From an uncultured Prevotellaceae bacterium (GTDB lineage: Bacteria > Bacteroidota > Bacteroidia > Bacteroidales > Muribaculaceae): 64,000 nt of DNA. This document shows, piece by piece, positions 52,341 to 61,107 of this stretch (the stretch's first letter is position 1; every line of letters starts with the position of its first letter). Made by a program: the position numbers and the translations under genes. Where the stretch lies: NCBI GenBank assembly GCA_900318345.1, contig ONKD01000005.1:1-64000 (forward strand), read 5' to 3'. The notes beneath the pieces are model-generated. The model saw nothing but the letters and a program-made list of their open reading frames with translations. It was not told the origin of the DNA and did no database searches.

Positions 52341-53405
52341 ATGGCAATTGCAGTACTCATATCAGGAGGCGTTGATAGCGCGGTCGTCGTTCACCAGCTC
52401 AAGGAGCAGGGCGAGGATTTGCATCTGTTCTACATCCGCATCGGCATGGACAATGACGAGGGCGATTGCAGCGCTGAGGAAGATATTGAGATGTGTACCC
52501 TCATCGCCCACCGCTATGGCTTGCCGCTGGAGGTGGTGTCGTTGCACGAGGAGTACTGGGACCATGTGATGGAATATGCCCTGCGCACGGTCAAAGCAGG
52601 TCTCACGCCCAATCCTGACATGATGTGCAACCGCATGATCAAGTTTGGCTTCTTTGAGGAGCGTTGGGGCAAGGACTTTGACATGACAGCAACTGGTCAT
52701 TATGCGACAACCGAGGTGGTCGATGGCATGAAATATCTGGCCACAGCAGTTGATCCTGTTAAGGACCAGACCGATTTCCTGGCCCAGATTACCTATGACC
52801 AACTCAAGCATGTCATGTTCCCCATCGGCTCGCTGCCCAAGGACGAGGTGCGTCGCATAGCCGAAGCGGCACACTTGCCAAACGCCCACCGTCGCGACAG
52901 CCAGGGCATCTGCTTCTTGGGCCAGATTGACTATAACGACTTCATCCGTCGGCACTTGGGTGAGCGTCCTGGTCCTATCATCGAGTTGGAGACTGGGCGC
53001 AAACTGGGCGAGCACCGCGGCTATTGGTTCCACACCATCGGCCAGCGCAAAGGCCTGGGACTGAGCGGTGGCCCATGGTATGTCGTGCGCAAGAATGTGG
53101 ATGAGAATGTCATCTATGTGAGCAACGGTTACGGCACCGCCAAGCAATATGGCCGCACCCTCAGGCTTGACGAGATGCACTTCATCTCAGGGAACCCGTG
53201 GGACGGTGTGGATGGCTCAGTTGACATCATGTTCAAGAACCGTCACACGCCCAACATCATGCGCGGCAAGTTCACGCGCATTGGCGAACGCCAGTGGGTT
53301 ATCGAGAGTGAGCAGGACGTGCAGGGAATCGCTCCCGGCCAGTTCGCCGTTATCTATGACGCGCGTGGCCACCTGTGCTATGGTAGTGGCATTATCACCA
53401 ATTGA
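52341..53405 (+). CDS. mnmA: tRNA-specific 2-thiouridylase
   Basis: 354 residues. PP-loop [15 protein letters not shown] (about 6-20), first catalytic Cys in [10 protein letters not shown] (about 95), [15 protein letters not shown], second Cys in [16 protein letters not shown] (about 193), [26 protein letters not shown] and a C-terminal beta-barrel. It thiolates U34 of Lys, Glu and Gln tRNAs using ATP and a persulfide relay. Length is usual. It has its own start 24 bases after the DoxX gene. Confidence 0.95.
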   Translation: MAIAVLISGGVDSAVVVHQLKEQGEDLHLFYIRIGMDNDEGDCSAEEDIEMCTLIAHRYGLPLEVVSLHEEYWDHVMEYALRTVKAGLTPNPDMMCNRMIKFGFFEERWGKDFDMTATGHYATTEVVDGMKYLATAVDPVKDQTDFLAQITYDQLKHVMFPIGSLPKDEVRRIAEAAHLPNAHRRDSQGICFLGQIDYNDFIRRHLGERPGPIIELETGRKLGEHRGYWFHTIGQRKGLGLSGGPWYVVRKNVDENVIYVSNGYGTAKQYGRTLRLDEMHFISGNPWDGVDGSVDIMFKNRHTPNIMRGKFTRIGERQWVIESEQDVQGIAPGQFAVIYDARGHLCYGSGIITN

Positions 53406-53422
53406 TTGAAAGATAATTATAT

Positions 53423-54019
53423 ATGGACAAGAATAATTTGATAGAGTTGAAAGTGTTGGGCATTACGCGCAGCGAGGTTCAGGCTGGGGCTTATGCCCTG
53501 CTCCTCGAGAATGCCGATAGAACTCCTGACGCGGCACGTCGCATCCCAGTCGTGGTGGGCACAGCCGAGGCGCAGTCCATTGCCATGCGGCTGGAGAATG
53601 TGGTTTCGCCACGCCCGCTCACTCATGACCTGTTTGTGAGCATGTTTCATGTCTATGGCATCGAGCTTGAGGGTGTTACGATCTACAGCTTCAAGGAGGG
53701 CGTGTTTGCCTCGATGCTTCACCTGACCGATGGCAAGATGGCCGTCGACATCGATGCCCGCACGAGTGACGCTATCGCCATCGCCCTGCGCACAGGCGCT
53801 CCCATCTATACTACGCCCGAAGTGATGTCGCTCACCAGCTATGAGTGGCGTCGTGACGGTGATTATAAGTCTCAACGCCCCGTTCGTCTCGAGGACTTGC
53901 CCGTGGAGAAACTGGAGCAGCGCCTGCAACACTATGTGGCCAAGGAACAATATGAGCGTGCCGCCAAAATCCAAAAGATTATCGCCCGCAAGACTAATCC
54001 GCAGCAAAGTGGCGAATGA
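53423..54019 (+). CDS. Bifunctional nuclease family protein with UVR motif
   Basis: 198 residues. Residues 1-130 fit the BFN/DUF151 domain: VLGITRSEVQAGAYALLLE, RRIPVVVGTAEAQSIAMRLE, RPLTHDLFVSMF, VDIDARTSDAIAIALRTGAPIYTTPEVM. The C-terminal helix pair VEKLEQRLQHYVAKEQYERAAKIQKII is a UvrB/UvrC-type UVR motif. The family binds or cleaves RNA/DNA; the in vivo role is not settled. It follows mnmA by 17 bases. Confidence 0.9.
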   Translation: MDKNNLIELKVLGITRSEVQAGAYALLLENADRTPDAARRIPVVVGTAEAQSIAMRLENVVSPRPLTHDLFVSMFHVYGIELEGVTIYSFKEGVFASMLHLTDGKMAVDIDARTSDAIAIALRTGAPIYTTPEVMSLTSYEWRRDGDYKSQRPVRLEDLPVEKLEQRLQHYVAKEQYERAAKIQKIIARKTNPQQSGE

Positions 54020-54073
54020 TGGCTTGTTTTTAAAGATTTTGTCGATTATACACAATTAAAATATCGTTTCAAG

Positions 54074-55393
54074 ATGAAGAATTTAAAATTAAGACTCATT
54101 GTGATGAATTTCCTGGAGTTTGCCGTGTGGGGAGCTTACCTGACTTGCATGGGCAACTATCTGGGACGTGCTGGTATGGGCACCGAGATTTCTCTGTTCT
54201 ATGCCATTCAGGGCTTCGTGTCAATCTTCATGCCTACCTTGATGGGCATTGTTGCCGACAAGTACATCCAGCCCCAACGCCTGTTGGGTATCTGCCACTT
54301 GATCGCTGGCATGGCGATGGTTGCTCTTGCCTACATGGGCATGGCCAATCCCGAGCCTAACAAGGTGGCGTTTATCACGATCTACACGTTGAGCGTAGCG
54401 TTTTATATGCCCACGTTGGCCTTGTCCAACACTGTGGCCTTCACGCTGCTCAAGGACAACGGCATGGATACCGAGAAGGACTTCCCGCCCATCCGCGTGT
54501 TTGGTACTATCGGTTTCATTGCCACGATGTGGTTTGTGAACTGTGCTGTGCTTGACGGCGGCAGCTTTGGCTTCACGCTGGGCGAGAACGCTAACAAGTT
54601 CCAGTACACCTACATGCAGTTCATGGTGTCAGGTCTGTTGAGCTTTGTGCTGTTCTTGTACTGCTTGACCTTGCCGCAGTGCAAGTTGGTCAAGAAGGAG
54701 TCTCAGTCGCTTGTCGAGTCGCTGGGCTTGAACGCCTTCAAACTGTTCAAGACCAAAAAGATGGCCATGTTCTTCATCTTCTCGGCATTGTTGGGCATGT
54801 CACTGCAAGTGACCAACGGATTTGCAACGCCCTATTTGACCCATTTCAAGAGTGATCCCGCAATGGCCGACACCTTTGGCGCTAATAACGCCACCATGCT
54901 TGTGTCGCTCTCACAGATTGCTGAGGCGTTGTGCATCCTGCTCATCCCGTTCTTCCTCAAGCGCTATGGCATCAAGGTGGTTATGTTGATTGCCATGTTC
55001 GCCTGGGTATTGAGGTTCGGCTTCTTCGGTGCCGGTAACCCCGCATGGCCTGGCGTCATCCTGATCGTCCTCTCTTGCTTGGTTTATGGCGTGGCATTTG
55101 ACTTCTTTAATGTCTCGGGCGGTATCTTCGTCGATAAGGAGTGTGACCCCAACATCAAGGCATCGGCCCAAGGTCTGTTCATGCTGATGACTAACGGTTT
55201 GGGCGCTACTATCGGCACACTGGCTGCAGGTGCGATTGTCAATAGCCTGTGCCACTGGACCGATGACGGCTTCCTGGTGGGCAACACCGCTACCAGCTGG
55301 AGTACAGCATGGTACATCTTTGCTGCATTTGCTCTTGTAGTGGCCGTATCGTTCATGTTCCTGTTCAAGTACAAGCACGAGCGCGCCAAATAA
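54074..55393 (+). CDS. nupG: Nucleoside:H+ symporter (NupG/XapB-type MFS transporter)
   Basis: 439 residues with about 12 membrane segments. The start KLRLIVMNFLEFAVWGAYLTCMGNYLG is diagnostic for the nucleoside transporter family, with FVSIFMPTLMGIVADKY (MFS loop 2-3) and a charged C-terminus (FMFLFKYKHERAK). It imports nucleosides with protons at the inner membrane. The symbol is by family resemblance only. Confidence 0.9.
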   Translation: MKNLKLRLIVMNFLEFAVWGAYLTCMGNYLGRAGMGTEISLFYAIQGFVSIFMPTLMGIVADKYIQPQRLLGICHLIAGMAMVALAYMGMANPEPNKVAFITIYTLSVAFYMPTLALSNTVAFTLLKDNGMDTEKDFPPIRVFGTIGFIATMWFVNCAVLDGGSFGFTLGENANKFQYTYMQFMVSGLLSFVLFLYCLTLPQCKLVKKESQSLVESLGLNAFKLFKTKKMAMFFIFSALLGMSLQVTNGFATPYLTHFKSDPAMADTFGANNATMLVSLSQIAEALCILLIPFFLKRYGIKVVMLIAMFAWVLRFGFFGAGNPAWPGVILIVLSCLVYGVAFDFFNVSGGIFVDKECDPNIKASAQGLFMLMTNGLGATIGTLAAGAIVNSLCHWTDDGFLVGNTATSWSTAWYIFAAFALVVAVSFMFLFKYKHERAK

Positions 55394-55410
55394 GCTAACG
55401 ATTCCTGAGA

Positions 55411-56133
55411 ATGCACCGTTTCTACTGTCCTAATATAGCAGACACTTTGACGCTGGGCGAGGAGGATTCCAAGCACTGCGTCAAGGTGTTGCGCATGGGC
55501 GAGGGCGATATCATCGAGGTGGTTGACGGGAAAGGTACGTTATACTCATGCCGCATCACGATGGCGCATCCCAAGCGGTGCGCCATTGAGGTGCAGGATA
55601 AATGTAACCAGCCTCCCCATTGGGGAAACAGCATCACGCTGGCCATTGCCCCCACCAAGAATATGGACCGCATGGAGTGGCTCGTCGAGAAGTGTGTCGA
55701 GATGGGCGTGGACCGCATCATTCCGTTGCGTTGCCACAACAGTGAACGCACGGTGCTGAAGACCGAGAGACTGCGCAAAATCATGGTCTCGGCCATGAAG
55801 CAGTCGCTCAAGGCAACATTGCCACGTCTCGACGAGACGACCCCGCTGGACCAAGTGCTGGCTGAGCCAGTTGACGGCATCCGCTGCATCGCTTACTGTG
55901 ACGAGATGCTGCCTCGAGAAGAGCGTCGCACCCTCGCTGACGTTTACCAGCCAGGAAAAGATGCGCTGGTACTCATCGGTCCCGAGGGTGACTTCAGCCC
56001 CGAGGAAGTGAAGGCCGCTATCGCTGCAGGTTTTGTGCCGATGACGCTGGGCGAGAGTCGCTTGCGCACCGAAACCGCCGGCTTGATGGCTGTCGCTGCC
56101 CTCCATGTGCTGGATATGAGAAATAAACACTGA
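55411..56133 (+). CDS. rsmE: 16S rRNA m3U1498 methyltransferase
   Basis: 240 residues. An N-terminal PUA-like domain (MHRFYCPNIADTLTLGEEDSKHCVKVLRMGEGDIIEVVDGKGTLY) is followed by a SPOUT methyltransferase domain: MEWLVEKCVEMGVDRIIPLRCHNSERTVLKTERLRKIMVSAMKQSLKATLPRL, then the trefoil knot VLIGPEGDFSPEEVKAA and LGESRLRTETAGLMAVA. It methylates N3 of U1498 in 16S rRNA using SAM. It follows the transporter by 17 bases. Confidence 0.95.
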   Translation: MHRFYCPNIADTLTLGEEDSKHCVKVLRMGEGDIIEVVDGKGTLYSCRITMAHPKRCAIEVQDKCNQPPHWGNSITLAIAPTKNMDRMEWLVEKCVEMGVDRIIPLRCHNSERTVLKTERLRKIMVSAMKQSLKATLPRLDETTPLDQVLAEPVDGIRCIAYCDEMLPREERRTLADVYQPGKDALVLIGPEGDFSPEEVKAAIAAGFVPMTLGESRLRTETAGLMAVAALHVLDMRNKH

Positions 56134-56158
56134 TAATTAAAATACTATACATCTAGAT

Positions 56159-56977
56159 ATGTTGAAAGAACTATTGGCATCGCCGCGACACAACTTCTTC
56201 CTGCTCGCTGGCCCCTGTGTGATTGAGGGCGAGCAGATGGCGATGGATATTGCCGAGAAAGCACTCAAAATTACCCAGGAACTGGATATCCCTTATGTGT
56301 TCAAGGGCAGTTATCGCAAGGCTAACCGTTCCCGCATGGACTCGTTTACCGGCATCGGTGATGAGAAGGCACTGAAAATCCTGCGCAAAGTGGGCGAGAC
56401 ATTCAATATTCCCGTGGTGACCGATATTCACGAACCTGTAGAAGCCGATATTGCCGCCGAGTATGTCGACGTGCTGCAGATTCCCGCTTTCTTGTGCCGG
56501 CAGACCGACTTGCTGGTTGCCGCAGCCCACACAGGGCGCATGGTGAACATCAAGAAGGGCCAGTTCCTCGCTCCCGAGTCGATGCGCTTTGCCGTGCAGA
56601 AGGTTCGCGATGCCGGTAACAACGAGGTGACCATCACCGAACGCGGCACCACTTTTGGCTACCAGGACTTGGTGGTGGATTTCCGTGGTGTGCCTGTGAT
56701 GCAGGCTTTTGCACCGGTAATCGTTGACATTACCCACTCCCTGCAGCAACCCAACCAGGGCGGTGGTGTGACCGGTGGACGTCCCGAACTCATCGAGACC
56801 CTGGCGCGCACCGCCATCGCGGCTGGCGCCGACGGCCTTTTCCTTGAGACCCACCAAGACCCGTCGCAGGCTAAAAGCGATGGTGCCAACATGCTGCGTC
56901 TGGATCTGCTCGAGGGTTTGCTGCACCGCTTAACGAGCCTCAAGCAGGCGATCAACCAGATAGATAATATTGACTAA
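56159..56977 (+). CDS. kdsA: 3-deoxy-8-phosphooctulonate (KDO-8-P) synthase
   Basis: 272 residues. KdsA signatures: FFLLAGPCVIEGEQMAMDIAE, YVFKGSYRKANRSRMDSFTGIGDEKALKIL, PVVTDIHEPVEADIAAEYVDVLQIPAFLCRQTDLLVAAAHTG, NIKKGQFLAPESM, and ITERGTTFGYQDLVVDFRG. It condenses phosphoenolpyruvate with arabinose 5-phosphate to KDO-8-phosphate for lipopolysaccharide, confirming a Gram-negative host. PAFLCRQTD is usual for this enzyme. Confidence 0.96.
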   Translation: MLKELLASPRHNFFLLAGPCVIEGEQMAMDIAEKALKITQELDIPYVFKGSYRKANRSRMDSFTGIGDEKALKILRKVGETFNIPVVTDIHEPVEADIAAEYVDVLQIPAFLCRQTDLLVAAAHTGRMVNIKKGQFLAPESMRFAVQKVRDAGNNEVTITERGTTFGYQDLVVDFRGVPVMQAFAPVIVDITHSLQQPNQGGGVTGGRPELIETLARTAIAAGADGLFLETHQDPSQAKSDGANMLRLDLLEGLLHRLTSLKQAINQIDNID

Positions 56978-56999
56978 TAGCCCCCTATTGCGAAATACA

Positions 57000-58613
57000 A
57001 TGACGACCACAAAAAGAATGCTTTTCGTTTCGCTTATCATGGCCATGAGTGCGATGATGGCGGTTGCCCAGAGTAATGATGCTGATGCTGCCATCAGGGA
57101 CAAAATCACCAATGCTGTGATGAAAGTCTATGATGACCAGCTGGCTAAGGATCCGAACGATTATAACACCTTGTTCGCTCGTGCCCATCAGCACTACTAC
57201 AATGGTGAATACACGGCAGCGTTGGCCGATGTGAACCAGGCCTTGCTGCTCACTCCCAAAAAAGACCACGAGTTGCGCTTCGATGAGCACATCCTGCGTG
57301 CGCGCATCAGCGAGGCTAGGCAGGACTATGCCAGTGAGCTCGCCGACTTGCGGCTGGCACAGGAGTTACAGCCCAAGTCATTGGCCTGTACCGACATGAT
57401 TGCCAAGGCTAACCTCAAGGCCGGCAACCTGGATGCAGCCGAGAAGGCTTTCAAGAAAATCCTGCACGCCGAGTCCATGAACTATGATGCCATGTATGGC
57501 TTGGCCCTGGTGGAGCAACAACGCAATAACCCAAAGGCTGCGATAGAGCAGGTGGATAAGGCGGTAAAGCTCTTCCGTGCCGAGCCCCAGGTTTATGTGA
57601 ACCGTGCCGATATCTTCATGCGTCAAGGTGATGTCAATTCGGCTCTTCAGGACCTGCTTGTAGGCATGTCGGTGGGAGATGGCGGCACTGCTGCCCAGCG
57701 GCTGTTTGATTTGAGCGATTTAAACTATGATGAGGTCATGCGCTCCCTGGCCGACCTGGCCAATAAAACCAATGATAGTGGCATGTACCGTTACCTCAGG
57801 GCAAGTATTGCCATGGACCATTGTCACTATGGCCAGGCATTAAGGGATTTGTATTTCGTCAAGCGCAATCACTTGTATGATGGCTCAGCCGTCTATTATA
57901 ATATTGCCAAATGCTGTGTTGAGTTGGCTCGTTTTGACGAGGCGCTCATCCATGTGGACCAGGCGATTGAGATGTCACCCCAGGAGCCCGAGTATTACAT
58001 TGTCAAGGCGCTTGCCGAGTTCAATGCTGGAGAAGGCGGTAACTATAGCGCTGCTATGCAGGCCCTCAACCGATGCTCTGCATTTGCCCCGCAGTATGTG
58101 CCGATGCTCTTGACCAAGGCCCACCTGTTAATCAACCAGGGCAAGGACAAGGACGGTTTGGGCTATCTTAATGCAGCCATTGCCAACGAGCCGACCAATG
58201 CTGAGGCTCTGTTCACTCGCGCGATGTATTTTAAGCGTCATGGAGATGCCAATCTGCTTTCAAGGGATTTGAGGTCTCTTACCTTGCTGAGTGATGACGT
58301 GGTGGACTTAAAGGGTTTTGCCTTTAACGAGCAGGAACGTGACAACGAGGCGTTTAACTGGCTCTCGAGGGTAACCTCGGCCAATCAGCCAGGCGGTGAG
58401 AACTATTATTATGCTGCTGTCTTCATGGCGCTCAAGGGCGATGACTACAATGCCATGGACTATCTGCAGAAGGCGCTCGATAAAGGTTACGGAAGCCTGT
58501 ATAATTTGAAATACAACGTCTTGTCACCCCTCACACTTCAGTCGCTGCGTGAGAAGCCAAATTTCACCCTCTTGGTTGATAAGGCACAACGTAACTTCAT
58601 TGAGAGTGAGTGA
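57000..58613 (+). CDS. Secreted TPR-repeat protein
   Basis: 537 residues from the ATG at 57000 (MTTTKRMLFVSLIMAMSAMMAVAQS, a signal peptide cut after AQS); the frame is open further upstream, overlapping kdsA. Many tetratricopeptide repeats run from about 35 to 460: NTLFARAHQHYYNGEYTAALADVNQALLL, DAMYGLALVEQQRNNPKAAIEQVDKAV, VYVNRADIFMRQGDVNSALQDLLVG, AEALFTRAMYFKRHGDANLL. A periplasmic or outer-membrane scaffold. Just upstream of the TamL-like gene, so it may help outer-membrane assembly; this is inference. Confidence 0.85.
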   Translation: MTTTKRMLFVSLIMAMSAMMAVAQSNDADAAIRDKITNAVMKVYDDQLAKDPNDYNTLFARAHQHYYNGEYTAALADVNQALLLTPKKDHELRFDEHILRARISEARQDYASELADLRLAQELQPKSLACTDMIAKANLKAGNLDAAEKAFKKILHAESMNYDAMYGLALVEQQRNNPKAAIEQVDKAVKLFRAEPQVYVNRADIFMRQGDVNSALQDLLVGMSVGDGGTAAQRLFDLSDLNYDEVMRSLADLANKTNDSGMYRYLRASIAMDHCHYGQALRDLYFVKRNHLYDGSAVYYNIAKCCVELARFDEALIHVDQAIEMSPQEPEYYIVKALAEFNAGEGGNYSAAMQALNRCSAFAPQYVPMLLTKAHLLINQGKDKDGLGYLNAAIANEPTNAEALFTRAMYFKRHGDANLLSRDLRSLTLLSDDVVDLKGFAFNEQERDNEAFNWLSRVTSANQPGGENYYYAAVFMALKGDDYNAMDYLQKALDKGYGSLYNLKYNVLSPLTLQSLREKPNFTLLVDKAQRNFIESE

Positions 58614-58652
58614 TTGCGATTCTTAATCGATTGATTAACACATAATTATTTA

Positions 58653-60992
58653 ATGATGCCTCGAGCTACAAGGATATTGCTCAGTCTCGCGTGGACGTTG
58701 TCGTTGATGGCGGCACTAGTGTCGTGTTCGTCGACCAAGCATGTCCCCGAGGGCCAACTATTGCTTGACAAGGTGAATATCAATATCAATGACCCCCAAA
58801 GCAATGTTGAGGCATCACAGCTCTATAATTACTTGCGTCAGAACGCTAACCACCGCGTGCTGGGCGGCTTGAAGTTGCAGCTGGCATTTTATAACCTGTC
58901 GGGAAAAGATCCCAACAACTGGTTTAACAAGTGGATTCAGCGTGTGGGAACGCCCCCAGTGCTGTATGATAGCACACTCACGCTGGCAAGCGCCGACCAA
59001 CTGAGCGCAGCCTTGAGAAACCGGGGTTTCATGAAAAACTCGGTAACTTACCGCGTGAATGCTGACAGCGCGAAACGCAAAGCCAAAGTCGAATATGACA
59101 TCACCCTGGGTGAGCCTTACCGCATCCGTTCCATCGACTATGATATCCCTGATGAGTCCCTGCGGGAAGTCATTCTTGCCGACTCAGCCAGTTTCTCGGT
59201 TCATCCTGGCGATTTGCTGGATTATAACAAACTGGAGGAGTGGAGGCAGAGCATTACCGAGGCCTTGCGCAACAAGGGGTATTATGCCTTTAATAAGGAA
59301 TACATCACGTTCATGGCCGATACGGCAGCCAATTCCTATGACGTGGACCTGACGCTCAATGGACGCGACCCTTACCGCAACGACCGCATGCCCTATTACA
59401 CCCAGCACGCGCCGTTCTATGTGCGCAATGTCACCTATGTAATGAGCTATGACCCAGTGGCGATGCAAAACGGTTATTGGGGCATGGACACGGTGACCAT
59501 GAAGAGTGGAGTGAGGGTCTTTGTGGGCGAGGATGATTACTTACGCTCCGAGGTGCTTGACGAGTGCAACTTCATCGAGCCGGGCTCCCTCTACAGTGTT
59601 GAGGCCATCAACCGCACCTATCGCGCGCTGGGTCGGCTGAATGCGCTCAAGTCAATCAGCATCGACGTGAGACCCGTGGGCAACGTTGATGGCGAGCTCA
59701 TGGTGGATGCCTTTGTCCTGTTGCAGCCCGACAAGTCTCAGACCATCTCGGCTTCGCTCGAGGGCACTAACAGCGAGGGCGATTTGGGCTTTGGCATCGG
59801 ACTGGACTATGAGCACCGCAATATCTTCAAGGGGGCCGAGGTGTTAGGCGCCAAGTTCAAGGTGGCCTACGAGAGTATCTCAGGTAACCTGGGCGGTTTG
59901 ATCAACGATAACTACAGTGAGTACTCCACCGAGCTTGGTTTAACCTTCCCCAAGTTCATGTTCCCATTCCTGAGACGCTCATTCAAGCGCAAGATCCAGG
60001 CATCGACGGCTTTCACCGTTAACTTTGACTATCAGGCTCGTCCCGAGTACACGCGCGTGATTGCCGGTGGAGCTTGGCGCTATCAGTGGACTGAGCGACA
60101 CCGTCGTCTGTCCCACACCATCACGTTGTTTGACTTGAGTTTCATCAGTGTTCCCAAGTTTAATGACGAGTTCTTTGACCGCATCACCAATCCCTTGTTG
60201 CTGTATAGTTATCAGGACCACTTGATCATGAGGATGGGCTATAACTTCTACCGCACCAACAAGGCCGAGCTGAGCGTGCTGCAGATGGGCAATTTCCAGC
60301 GCAATGTATTCACAATACGCGCCAATGCCGAGACTGCGGGCAATCTGCTCTACGCGATGTCTAAAATCTCTAAGCAACAGCCTGGTGAGGACGGAAGCTA
60401 CAAGTCGCTGGGCATCCGTTACTCGCAGTATATCAAAGCCGATGCCGACTATGCTTTCACCCACAACATCGACCGTCGCCAGTCGGTCGCATTTCACGTG
60501 GGCGCCGGCATAGCCATCCCTTATGGTAACAGCGACGTGCTCCCCTTTGAGAAGCGTTTCTACAGTGGCGGTGCCAACAGTGTTCGCGGTTGGGGCGTGC
60601 GCACCTTGGGCCCAGGCAGTTACAACAGCAACAACTCCCTGTCCAACTTCATTTACCAGTGTGGTGACATCCGCTTTGACGTTAACCTGGAGTATCGTGC
60701 CAAACTGTTCTGGGTGGTCGAACTAGGTTTGTTCCTCGATGCGGGTAATATCTGGACAATCAAGGACTATGAGGATCAGCCAGGCGGTGTCTTCAAGTTC
60801 AACAAGTTCTATGAGCAGATAGCGGCATCCTATGGAGCCGGCATCCGTTTGGATTTCAAGTATTTCCTTGTCCGTGTGGATATGGGTATGAAGGCTCACA
60901 ATCCCGCCAGCGGTCAAGACCACTGGCCCCTGTTATCCCCCAAGTTCAAGCGCGACAGCGAGTTCCACTTCTCAGTCGGCTACCCCTTCTAA
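58653..60992 (+). CDS. tamL: TamL-like lipoprotein of the BamA/TamA (Omp85) family
   Basis: 779 residues. Lipoprotein signal with lipobox LMAALVSC (Cys about 25), then STKHVPEGQLLLDKV, the usual start of the Bacteroidota TamL lipoprotein. POTRA-like segments follow (YRIRSIDYDIPDESLREVIL; LLDYNKLEEWRQSITEALRNKGYYAF; SLYSVEAINRTYRALGRLNALKSISI), then an Omp85 beta-barrel (about 375-779) with GGANSVRGWGVRTLGPGSY, the VRG(Y/W) L6 loop motif, and a final strand ending in aromatic residues (FHFSVGYPF). It inserts or exports outer-membrane proteins or lipids, probably with a TamB partner outside this window. Confidence 0.92.
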   Translation: MMPRATRILLSLAWTLSLMAALVSCSSTKHVPEGQLLLDKVNININDPQSNVEASQLYNYLRQNANHRVLGGLKLQLAFYNLSGKDPNNWFNKWIQRVGTPPVLYDSTLTLASADQLSAALRNRGFMKNSVTYRVNADSAKRKAKVEYDITLGEPYRIRSIDYDIPDESLREVILADSASFSVHPGDLLDYNKLEEWRQSITEALRNKGYYAFNKEYITFMADTAANSYDVDLTLNGRDPYRNDRMPYYTQHAPFYVRNVTYVMSYDPVAMQNGYWGMDTVTMKSGVRVFVGEDDYLRSEVLDECNFIEPGSLYSVEAINRTYRALGRLNALKSISIDVRPVGNVDGELMVDAFVLLQPDKSQTISASLEGTNSEGDLGFGIGLDYEHRNIFKGAEVLGAKFKVAYESISGNLGGLINDNYSEYSTELGLTFPKFMFPFLRRSFKRKIQASTAFTVNFDYQARPEYTRVIAGGAWRYQWTERHRRLSHTITLFDLSFISVPKFNDEFFDRITNPLLLYSYQDHLIMRMGYNFYRTNKAELSVLQMGNFQRNVFTIRANAETAGNLLYAMSKISKQQPGEDGSYKSLGIRYSQYIKADADYAFTHNIDRRQSVAFHVGAGIAIPYGNSDVLPFEKRFYSGGANSVRGWGVRTLGPGSYNSNNSLSNFIYQCGDIRFDVNLEYRAKLFWVVELGLFLDAGNIWTIKDYEDQPGGVFKFNKFYEQIAASYGAGIRLDFKYFLVRVDMGMKAHNPASGQDHWPLLSPKFKRDSEFHFSVGYPF

Positions 60993-61015
60993 CACTGACA
61001 GGAAATGAAGAAAAT

Positions 61016-61094
61016 GCCACAGCCCTAGGGTGGCAAAATCAATCACATTATTTTTGAGAATGGCGGAGCCACCGCATACAGAACGGAGCGGTGG
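61016..61094. terminator. Hairpins between convergent genes
   Basis: GCCAC (61016-61020)/GTGGC (61030-61034), then CCACCGC (61069-61075)/GCGGTGG (61088-61094) followed by ATAGTTTTG on the plus strand. Either may end transcription of the TamL gene and of the transporter gene converging from the right. Confidence 0.5.
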
Positions 61095-61107
61095 CGGATA
61101 GTTTTGT

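Noticed and set aside
56171..56926. 251-codon minus-strand ORF opposite kdsA
   Set aside because: Antisense shadow of kdsA with no recognisable domain.
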